NCBI GenBank assembly: GCA_011390535.1
Contig: JAABSF010000191.1
Coordinates: forward strand, 1-5,932
Source: Deltaproteobacteria bacterium
Lineage (GTDB): Bacteria > Myxococcota_A > Polyangia > HGW-17 > SLPX01
Length of the DNA stretch: 5,932 nt
Direction: 5' to 3'
The notes below the pieces were generated by a model. It made no database searches. It saw nothing but the letters and a program-made list of their open reading frames with translations, and was not told the DNA's origin. Position numbers and translations under genes: made by a program. Of this stretch, positions 1-5,448 are shown one piece after another; the first letter of the stretch is position 1; each line of letters begins with the position of its first letter.

Positions 1-285
1 GTCCCAGGCCGGCCCTTTAGGGTTTTCAATAAGTGATGCTGCGTAGCCGGTTGACGGAGCCAGGATTGGAAAACCCTGGTCTGAAGGTCTGCTTTTTAAG
101 TCGGCCAGGCGGCTCATCGCTTTTGTTGATTGGACTGAAGCGCCGAGCGCATATGCGCTTTCAGTTGGAAAGGCTACTATTCCCCCTGATGTGAGACATT
201 TACAAGCGGTCTCTATCCCACCGCTATCTGCTGTGATAAATTCAGTCACATCAGTCCCCGAACATCTCCCTGACTTCCTTGTCAT
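1..285 (-). CDS. tsaC: Threonylcarbamoyl-AMP synthase, TsaC/Sua5/YrdC family (N-terminal part, cut by window edge)
   Basis: This family makes threonylcarbamoyl-adenylate from threonine, bicarbonate and ATP in the cytoplasm, the first step of the t6A37 modification of ANN-decoding tRNAs. Ninety-five codons are visible, without a stop before base 1. The family core is clear: residues 34-49 read GGIVAFPTESAYALGA, matching the usual GG-(V/I)-(V/I)-A-(F/Y)-PTE-x-x-(Y/F)-G-(L/V)-G strand and loop. LKSRPSDQG at 63-71 matches the K-x-R-P-x-D-K/Q-G segment of E. coli TsaC, with the substrate-binding pair K64 and R66 kept. One oddity is alanine (A46) where glycine is typical after the Tyr/Phe. The ATG at 283-285 has a weak Shine-Dalgarno; GTG at 247-249 is a possible shorter start and sits just before the conserved core. 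An in-frame TGA-TAA lies upstream, so the gene cannot extend much further. It lies 88 bp downstream of purD on the same strand. The family call is firm; TsaC, Sua5 (with an extra C-terminal domain) and the YciO paralogue cannot be separated without the missing C-terminus. Confidence 0.85.
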   Translation of the reverse strand, partial: MTRKSGRCSGTDVTEFITADSGGIETACKCLTSGGIVAFPTESAYALGASVQSTKAMSRLADLKSRPSDQGFPILAPSTGYAASLIENPKGPAWD

Positions 286-316
286 TTGTTTCGATGCGTT
301 CTCTCTTTTGCCTCTG

Positions 317-322
317 ATTATA
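317..322 (-). promoter_or_regulatory. Candidate -10 box upstream of tsaC
   Basis: The purD-tsaC gap reads TATAAT on the minus strand, a perfect sigma-70 -10 hexamer about 30 bases before the tsaC ATG. The best -35 at 16 bp spacing is only TTCAGG (3 of 6 matches), so this is a weak overall promoter prediction. The gap also has 6-bp inverted arms (AAACTG at 353-358, CAGTTT at 325-330) with a 22-base loop and no following T-run, so it is not a convincing terminator. tsaC may therefore be both read through from purD and separately started. Confidence 0.3.
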
Positions 323-373
323 TTAAACTGTTATCAAACCTGAACACCCTGGCAGTTTGCACCAGTTCAACGT

Positions 374-1651
374 CTATTTCTTTAAGCCCTTATCTCCTAT
401 ATCTTTTCGATAAAAAGCTCCGTCCCAGTGAATCTTGCCTACGGCATCATATGCTCTCACCTGTGCATCCGATATTCCGTCGCCAAGAGCTGTTACACCA
501 AGCACCCTGCCACCTGAGGTCATCATCTGACCGTCTTCAGGATCAGTGGCCACGCCGGAAAAAAAGACACGGACGTCCGGGATATTTTCCACATCATCCA
601 GCCCATCGATAGGAATGCCCTTCTCATACTCACCGGGGTAACCTTTTGATGCCATCACTACACACAGAGCAGTGCGAGGATCCCACTTTAAATCGCGCTC
701 TTCGAGTTCGCCTTCGGCTACAGCCTTTAAAAGTGGAGCCAGATCTTCTCCCAGACGTACAAGCACCGCTTGAGCTTCAGGGTCGCCGAACCGGCAATTA
801 AACTCCAACACAAAGGGCAAGCCTTCTTTTATCATCAGCCCGGCGTAAAGAACTCCCTGATAAGGCCTCCCTTCTTCAGCCAGCCCTTTGATGGCCGGTT
901 TTATGACTGTGTTCATAATCCGGTCCTCAACCTCCTTTGTTACGATAGGTGCCGGGCTGTAAGCTCCCATTCCTCCCGTGTTTGGACCTTTATCTTCGTC
1001 CAAGGCTCTTTTGTGATCTTGTGATGAAGCCAGCTTCACAACCCTCTCACCGTCGCAGAGAACCATGAAAGAACACTCTTCACCTTCGAGTTTCTCTTCT
1101 ATGATCACCCCTTGCCCGATATCTCCAAAAGCCCTCTCTGTTAAGATCTTGTTCAATGCGGTCTCTGCTTCTTCGGGGGTGTCACAGATGAAGACACCTT
1201 TACCCGCGGCAAGTCCATCCGCTTTTATGACATGGCTTCCTTTGTTGTATTTTATGTAAGCCAAGGCTTTATCATGTTCGGTAAAGACACGATGTCGAGC
1301 TGTGGGGATGTTGTGTCGGACCATGAACTCTTTCGCGAAGATTTTTGAGCCTTCGATTTCCGCCGCTTGGGCGGACGGTCCGAATACTTTTAATCCTCGC
1401 GCTTTAAAAACGTCGGTGATCCCTTTACATAAAGGTGCTTCCGGCCCTACTACAGTCAGGTCGGCCTTAAGGTTTTCAGCAATATCAGCCAATGATTCAA
1501 GATCTTCAATTTTGCCCGGGACGGGCTGGGCGCCGGGTAACATGCCGGGATTACCGGGGACGGCGAAAACATCCATTACTCCGGCGCTGCGCCTGAGCGC
1601 CCAGGACAAAACATGTTCCCGTCCACCGGAACCCACAACAAGAATCTTCAT
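374..1651 (-). CDS. purD: Phosphoribosylamine--glycine ligase (GAR synthetase)
   Basis: This cytoplasmic enzyme joins glycine to 5-phosphoribosylamine using ATP, giving GAR, the second step of de novo purine synthesis. The 425-aa product is full length for the bacterial monofunctional enzyme. The N-terminal domain begins MKILVVGSGGREH (1-13), with PGNPG at 32-36 and VVGPEAPL at 67-74. The ATP-grasp region includes GSKIFAK (101-107), IKADGLAAGKGV (142-153), EEKLEGEECS (185-194), QDHKRALDEDKGPNTGGMG (211-229) and the metal-binding and signature segment EFNCRFGDPEAQ (283-294). The signature R-F-G-D-P-E is intact; cysteine 286 replaces the commoner valine. The C-terminal domain runs to about 425 with the SGGRVLGVTALG segment at 379-390. 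An upstream in-frame ATG at 1705 would add 18 unrelated residues and overlap the previous gene. The start at 1651 is preferred because the family N-terminus begins there and a near-ideal Shine-Dalgarno precedes it. The previous gene ends 34 bp upstream on the same strand, so co-transcription is likely. Confidence 0.97.
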   Translation of the reverse strand: MKILVVGSGGREHVLSWALRRSAGVMDVFAVPGNPGMLPGAQPVPGKIEDLESLADIAENLKADLTVVGPEAPLCKGITDVFKARGLKVFGPSAQAAEIEGSKIFAKEFMVRHNIPTARHRVFTEHDKALAYIKYNKGSHVIKADGLAAGKGVFICDTPEEAETALNKILTERAFGDIGQGVIIEEKLEGEECSFMVLCDGERVVKLASSQDHKRALDEDKGPNTGGMGAYSPAPIVTKEVEDRIMNTVIKPAIKGLAEEGRPYQGVLYAGLMIKEGLPFVLEFNCRFGDPEAQAVLVRLGEDLAPLLKAVAEGELEERDLKWDPRTALCVVMASKGYPGEYEKGIPIDGLDDVENIPDVRVFFSGVATDPEDGQMMTSGGRVLGVTALGDGISDAQVRAYDAVGKIHWDGAFYRKDIGDKGLKK

Positions 1652-1662
1652 GATCACCTCCT
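1652..1662 (-). promoter_or_regulatory. Extended Shine-Dalgarno of purD
   Basis: On the minus strand AGGAGGTGATC lies immediately before the purD ATG. The complement matches the conserved 16S rRNA 3' end (GATCACCTCCT) over 11 consecutive bases. The AGGAGG core is five bases from the start codon. This settles the start at 1651 rather than 1705. Confidence 0.85.
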
Positions 1663-1685
1663 GCGAATTCAAAAAGGCTTCTGCG

Positions 1686-3776
1686 TTATTTCGGCACCAT
1701 ATCAAGGCCTCTTACAATAGCGGCCATGGTATGTTGCACATAATCTATTCGGACATCGAATTTTACCGGACTTTTTCTTATCGCTCCGTGGCTCATTTCC
1801 GGATCCACGAACATATAAGAATTGTCCGCTCTAACCTGATGCATATGTATATACTTGAAAGCTCTTATGCACTGGTTTTTTATCGCCTGATTCGGTTCTC
1901 CCCTTTTTTGGCTCAACCTGTAAGCCGAAACAGCGGCTTCGGTTCTGGAACCCGCAGGGGTCAGATGGGGAGGAAAAAACGGTGTGATCCCGTATCCGCC
2001 CACATAATCATCAAATGGTGTCTCTCCGGGAGTGAACTGGTGCCTTTGCTGGAACTTTGAGTATCCGTATGCAAAGTCTGCGTACGCATCTTTTTTTCCA
2101 TGAGGCCAGATCTCCTCAGCCGCCATGGCTGTCCAATGATCTTCACCATAAAGAAATTTCATTGTAAAGGGCGCAAGATAGGGCCCGGTTTGATAGTCCA
2201 TCGCGATTTTCGCTGCTTTAAGGTATTTGGGATCCTTCAATAATTTATACGACATCGCCAAGGCCAGGGCCGCCTCTCCACTGTAGTAGAGGAGGCGCGT
2301 TTTGCACTCTCGTTTCTTCTTATCCACATGATAAATATGACAGAACTCTCCCTCAGGCTTATCTTTGTGTTTTTCTTGCATATACACCAAGAAGTTTGCC
2401 ATCTTTCGGCCCAACTCCAGAAACCGGCGGTCCCTGGTTTGTCGAGTGTATTCCATTACCGCTACCACCGCCAGGGCGGTTGATCCCAGGTCGGTTATTC
2501 TTCCGAGAGATACACACCGATAGTTTGGCCCTTTGCAGTCGTTTTTTTTCACTCGCTCGGCCAGATATTCGATGGCAAGAACCGCTCCATCTCTAAATCG
2601 TTTCACTTGTTGTGAGCTTACATGAGGATTATCCTTCAGCATGCCCGCCAGCAGCGCAAGGCCGTAAGTAGTGCCGGCATGCCTGGGTAAACTATAACCA
2701 CCTATCTGGAAATTGTCTGTTAGCGGGAAATAAATATACCTGAACTGCCCCCTCAGCAGCCTCCCTTTTCTTGTTATCTCCCGCTCTCCCGGCAGCAGCT
2801 CCAGTTCCGTTTGAAACCGTCTCCTCCCGTCGGTTTCAATGATACCTTTAGATACCACAACTTCTTTTTTTCTCGCAAGCATACGGAGCATGTAATTGCC
2901 GCCGTTAACTAAAGTTTTTATGAGATTGCGGCGATTGAAGGGCGGAGCGGGAGTGTTCCCACGAAACACCGGCAAGGGTTCCCCCCTGTCGCTTGAAGCC
3001 GTGCCCTCTTTTTTAGAGGAGTCCGCCGGACTCCATGGTGGCTCGACAAAACCCTGAGTTTTAAAGCGAAAGAGCTCTCCGGCAGGCAATTTTCTTTTCG
3101 ATGGAATCTCCGCACCTATCCGCACAGAGAGTATTTTGACCGCTTTGTCAACATCAAGGCCGGCTTTGAATTCGTCGATGAACTTAAAAGGTTTAAAGCC
3201 GGTGACTAGGTTTCGTCTCAACAGCTCGTCGGGAGCCATATAAACAGATCTTTCTCCTTGCCTTAATCCCAATCCATCCACTCCGGGGACTACCGACATG
3301 GACAGGAGGATCCGAGGCCGGGTCACCATCGGCCCTACGGCTGTGGTGATATCAACTTTAATACGGGCCTGTTTTTTTTCTTCTTCGGACAATTTATCCA
3401 GAACCGTCCCATATCTGAGCTTCTCGGCTGCGCTGAATATTGCATCGCTCAATCGTGTTTTTGGTTTTGAGACGTGGCGAAAAATGACTCGCCCATTTGA
3501 GTAAAGCACGACGAAAACAGGACCGGGAAACTTTCTTTGGAGTTCTTTTTTTGTTTTTCCATCACTGGGTCGCCGTGGGATGGGGTGTTTTTCTATAGCT
3601 GCTCTGAGATACTCCACTATCCAGGCTTGCGTCTCTTTGCTCACCGGATCCACTGGATCCAGTCGAACCCAGGCCACTACTGCTGTCCAAAGAAGCAGAA
3701 AAACCAGAATAACTACACTCAATCCGATTGCAATTTGTACCCGGGTGTCTTTGAGATGTTTCTTTAAACCCTGCAT
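1686..3776 (-). CDS. Membrane-anchored protein with alpha/alpha-toroid-like C-terminal region; function unknown
   Basis: I do not recognise a named gene. The 696-aa product has a short basic N-terminus, then one hydrophobic helix at about residues 15-37, predicting a single-pass anchor with the bulk outside the cytoplasm. Residues about 85-225 contain LSDAIFSAAEKL, IKVDI and VPGVDGLGLRQGERSVYMAPDEL, an order of motifs that faintly recalls the AMMECR1 fold but lacks its LRGCIG motif. A Ser/Pro-rich linker covers about 245-280. From about 345 the sequence becomes repeated helical hairpins with conserved-looking turns: RHAGTTYGLALL (365-376), ITDLGSTALAVVAVMEY (427-443), LLYYSGEAALALAMSYKL (495-512), GEDHWTAMAAEEIW (544-557), GGYGITPFFPPH (593-604), RTEAAVSAYRL (611-621) and RIDYVQHTMAAI (676-687). 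This pattern resembles six-hairpin glycosidase or terpenoid-cyclase toroids, suggesting a carbohydrate-acting or binding domain (inference). The start at 3776 follows the upstream stop by one base; an ATG at 3800 is an equally possible start with a closer AAAGG. Translational coupling to the upstream membrane gene is likely. Confidence 0.9.
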   Translation of the reverse strand: MQGLKKHLKDTRVQIAIGLSVVILVFLLLWTAVVAWVRLDPVDPVSKETQAWIVEYLRAAIEKHPIPRRPSDGKTKKELQRKFPGPVFVVLYSNGRVIFRHVSKPKTRLSDAIFSAAEKLRYGTVLDKLSEEEKKQARIKVDITTAVGPMVTRPRILLSMSVVPGVDGLGLRQGERSVYMAPDELLRRNLVTGFKPFKFIDEFKAGLDVDKAVKILSVRIGAEIPSKRKLPAGELFRFKTQGFVEPPWSPADSSKKEGTASSDRGEPLPVFRGNTPAPPFNRRNLIKTLVNGGNYMLRMLARKKEVVVSKGIIETDGRRRFQTELELLPGEREITRKGRLLRGQFRYIYFPLTDNFQIGGYSLPRHAGTTYGLALLAGMLKDNPHVSSQQVKRFRDGAVLAIEYLAERVKKNDCKGPNYRCVSLGRITDLGSTALAVVAVMEYTRQTRDRRFLELGRKMANFLVYMQEKHKDKPEGEFCHIYHVDKKKRECKTRLLYYSGEAALALAMSYKLLKDPKYLKAAKIAMDYQTGPYLAPFTMKFLYGEDHWTAMAAEEIWPHGKKDAYADFAYGYSKFQQRHQFTPGETPFDDYVGGYGITPFFPPHLTPAGSRTEAAVSAYRLSQKRGEPNQAIKNQCIRAFKYIHMHQVRADNSYMFVDPEMSHGAIRKSPVKFDVRIDYVQHTMAAIVRGLDMVPK

Positions 3777-3777
3777 C

Positions 3778-4566
3778 TCATTTCCCGTCCTTTTGAGCAT
3801 TTTTCGGGCCTTTGTTTTTTTCAGGCTCGTCTCCTTGGCCCTTTTGTTTGTCGGTGCTTTTTTCTTGTTTGTTTTTTTTATCTATTTTTTTCTCGGCCTT
3901 GTCTTTCTCGTCTGTTTCTTTCTTTTTCTTGTCTGTGTCTTCTTCTTTCTTTTTCTTGTCTGTGTCTGTTTCTTTCTTTTTCTTGTCTGTGTCTTCTTCT
4001 TTCTTTTTCTTGTCTGTGTCTTCTTCTTTCTTTTTCTTGTCTGCGTCTTCTTCTTTCTTGGTCCCCGCTTTATCGCTCTTAAGCTCGACCTTATTTTTTT
4101 TCTTGGAGCTGGGCGATTTCTCTGATGCCTTCTCTTTCGCTTTTGCACTGTTGGTCCCAAGTGCCCATGATCGCACAGGAGACCGCAGAAGTCCCCAAAG
4201 CTGAAAACAAGGTAAGACGCCAAACCACGTAACGACAAGGCTCATTACAAAAAAGGTTACATACGTGGCTCCTTTACCGAATGCACCGTAGAGACCGTAG
4301 AGATAAGCCGCTGAAGAGGTCAGGAGCCCCAACAAAACCAGACAGGTCAATAACAGCCCACATCCCGCGATTACACCTGCCCAAAAGCCGGCTTTTTTTG
4401 TCGAGATCATTATTATCCCCGCGGCGATGAGAAGGATAGACAAACCGTAGACAGGAATTTTGAAAAAATCGCTGTATGGCGGCACGACATAAAGAAAGCT
4501 GAACAGATACACAGTTCCGAAAAGTATATCCAGCGCTCCAAAAATTTTTAAAGTTCTCTCAGGCAT
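3778..4566 (-). CDS. Four-helix membrane protein with repetitive lysine/acid-rich cytoplasmic tail; function unknown
   Basis: I do not recognise this 262-aa protein. Residues 1-128 are strongly hydrophobic and form about four membrane helices (roughly 8-28, 35-55, 59-86 and 101-128). From 129 on the chain is almost entirely polar: RSPVRS, a KAKEKASEK stretch, then 174-218 made of five nine-residue units DTDKKKKE(E/T), then further Lys/Asp/Glu/Gln-rich sequence to the end. By the positive-inside rule, with four helices both ends should be cytoplasmic (inference). The tail is probably disordered and could bind acidic partners, nucleic acid or the membrane surface; this is a guess from composition. 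The start at 4566 begins just before the first membrane helix and has AAGGGG 11 bases upstream. An in-frame TTG at 4668 would add 34 residues of non-family-like sequence with no good ribosome site. It is the first gene of the leftward group, and its stop is one base from the next start. Confidence 0.85.
   Translation of the reverse strand: MPERTLKIFGALDILFGTVYLFSFLYVVPPYSDFFKIPVYGLSILLIAAGIIMISTKKAGFWAGVIAGCGLLLTCLVLLGLLTSSAAYLYGLYGAFGKGATYVTFFVMSLVVTWFGVLPCFQLWGLLRSPVRSWALGTNSAKAKEKASEKSPSSKKKNKVELKSDKAGTKKEEDADKKKKEEDTDKKKKEEDTDKKKKETDTDKKKKEEDTDKKKKETDEKDKAEKKIDKKNKQEKSTDKQKGQGDEPEKNKGPKNAQKDGK
3913..4047 (-). repeat. Five 27-bp in-frame tandem repeats (lysine-rich tail)
   Basis: Five consecutive 27-bp units encode DADKKKKEE, DTDKKKKEE, DTDKKKKET, DTDKKKKEE and DTDKKKKET. 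The units are nearly identical at the DNA level, with differences confined to an Ala/Thr and a Glu/Thr codon. Because 27 is a multiple of three, gain or loss of units keeps the reading frame, and all other frames also stay open across the block. The degenerate sequence DEKDKAEKK follows the last unit. Confidence 0.95.
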
Positions 4567-4749
4567 TTTTAGATTTACCCCTTTCCAAATTATCCATAGC
4601 CCAATATCACAACTTGGCCCAGTTGGAAACCAGTCGAGACTCCTAAATTGTTTTCCATAGGTTTTCAATTTTCTGTGGGATCGTTTCGATCTACAGTTCT
4701 GTGCCCAGGCATGTGTCGTAATGAATAAAAAGATGAAAATATTGCCTTG

Positions 4750-4779
4750 TTGCCAAAAAAGGATCCTTTGTGGTATCTT
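4750..4779 (+). promoter_or_regulatory. Candidate sigma-70 promoter for the rightward genes
   Basis: A -35-like TTGCCA (4750-4755, five of six consensus matches) is separated by 18 bp from TATCTT (4774-4779, four of six). Transcription would start near 4787, leaving a leader of about 88 bases before the ATG at 4875. The region is AT-rich, so chance matches are common. Confidence 0.35.
4758..4769. promoter_or_regulatory. 12-bp perfect palindrome, possible operator
   Basis: AAAGGATCCTTT is a perfect 12-bp inverted repeat without a spacer. It lies between the candidate -35 and -10 boxes, where a bound repressor would block RNA polymerase. No regulator gene is visible in the window and no second copy was noticed, so the regulatory role is inference from position only. 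Confidence 0.25.
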
Positions 4780-4874
4780 TCCTTATGTTTCTGTTTTATT
4801 AGAGTTTTTTCGCATGTAAAAGCTCACAATAGTCCTTTTTGCGTTATCCTGCTTACTGGAAATCACAAGGTTAT

Positions 4875-5366
4875 ATGAACAACGCGAAAAAAAGCAGAGT
4901 AGCAAGCAACAGACGCGCCGTGATAGTAGGGGCTTTTTTTTTATTGTGTCCGGTCGTTTTCTACAGCCTCTCCCCTACGGAGCAAGGTTCTTTGGACGCA
5001 AGGGTGACTTCAGCGGAATATGCTTTGGGGCGTTACCTGGAAAACCAGGTCGGGATGCAGCGTGGGGTTGATTCGAGCCGTGTTAAAGTTCTTCAAAGAT
5101 CCATTTTTTTGCTGCCCAGGGGAAGTGTTTTGAGATCTAGGTGGCAGGTGTTGGCTTCCATCGCGTATAATGTCAGTCGTCAAAATGAAGACTGTGATCC
5201 TGCTATTGGAGGAGAGGGAGAGCGGGCAAGTTGCCTGCTGAAGCGCGGATGTTTGGAGAGGGCTGGTGTTCTTTATAACGGCCTGATTAGTGGAAAAGCC
5301 GGGATCTACGTGAAAAAACTGATTGAAAAATTGTCACGCAACCACAAGATTCGGTGTAGGTCGTAG
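4875..5366 (+). CDS. Small membrane-anchored or secreted hypothetical protein
   Basis: I do not recognise this 163-aa protein. A basic N-terminus (MNNAKKSRVASNRR) is followed by a hydrophobic segment at about residues 14-32 (AVIVGAFFLLCPVVFYSLS), so it is either a signal peptide or a single membrane anchor. Cys25 is not in a proper lipobox, so it is unlikely to be a lipoprotein. The remainder is a mostly helical, soluble-looking domain; segments 44-58 and 66-78 look amphipathic, and there are four further cysteines (107, 120, 126, 161). The CDPAIGGEGERASCLLKRGC region (107-126) places three of these close together. The ATG at 4875 is preceded by AAGG four bases upstream and begins just before the hydrophobic segment; an in-frame TTG at 4839 lacks a ribosome site. 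The gene ends 82 bp before the MBL hydrolase with no terminator between, so the two are probably co-transcribed. Confidence 0.7.
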   Translation: MNNAKKSRVASNRRAVIVGAFFLLCPVVFYSLSPTEQGSLDARVTSAEYALGRYLENQVGMQRGVDSSRVKVLQRSIFLLPRGSVLRSRWQVLASIAYNVSRQNEDCDPAIGGEGERASCLLKRGCLERAGVLYNGLISGKAGIYVKKLIEKLSRNHKIRCRS

Positions 5367-5432
5367 ATAAATAGTTTTCCGGAAGTAGTGAATCCAAATT
5401 TTTTGGGTAGTTGATGCGACTTTTCTTCAAAA

Positions 5433-5438
5433 GAGGAG
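5433..5438 (+). promoter_or_regulatory. Shine-Dalgarno of the MBL-fold hydrolase gene
   Basis: GAGGAG lies ten bases before the ATG at 5449 and supports that start. The start codon is followed directly by the conserved family N-terminus. Confidence 0.6.
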
Positions 5439-5448
5439 CGATAGACGG

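Larger units (their letters stand above)
4567..4874. other. Divergent intergenic region
   Basis: This 308-bp stretch separates the leftward and rightward gene groups and must carry promoters for both. No open frame with a credible start or protein character is seen; TTG-started extensions of each flanking gene into it (from 4668 leftward and 4839 rightward) are judged false. One promoter candidate for the rightward genes and a palindrome are listed separately. For the leftward genes the only -10-like match is GATAAT at 4589-4594, too close to the ribosome site and without a good -35, so no leftward promoter is called. Confidence 0.7.

Noticed and set aside
146..159. 14-bp palindrome AGCGCATATGCGCT
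   Set aside because: It lies within the conserved coding core of the TsaC-family gene, where the codons explain it; a regulatory role is unlikely.
325..358. Inverted arms AAACTG/CAGTTT between purD and tsaC as a terminator
   Set aside because: The stem is only 6 bp, AT-rich, with a 22-base loop and no T-run after it.
286..612. Plus-strand open frame of 108 codons at the end of purD
   Set aside because: It is antisense to the purD C-terminus and to the purD-tsaC gap; no ribosome site or domain.
1302..2060. Plus-strand open frame of 252 codons across the purD and toroid gene junction
   Set aside because: It is antisense to two well-supported genes, crosses their boundary, and its translation has no coherent domain pattern.
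3372..3379. Run of eight T (A8 on the coding strand) in the 696-aa gene
   Set aside because: It encodes lysines in a Glu/Lys-rich helix, the frame is intact on both sides, and nothing else suggests programmed slippage.
3645..3662. Duplicated GGATCC and palindrome CTGGATCCAG
   Set aside because: This is a short in-frame duplication encoding DPVDPV just after the membrane helix; chance or small slippage suffices.
3580..4238. Several long open frames on both strands through the lysine-rich repeat
   Set aside because: The 27-bp period keeps all frames open; their products are low-complexity Phe/Ser/Leu or Arg/Lys/Thr runs that are shadows of the repeat.
5390..5448. Possible hairpins in the gap before the MBL gene (CCAAATTTTTTGG; CTTTT/AAAAG)
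   Set aside because: Both are short AT-only stems without a GC stem and T-run, so no terminator is called.
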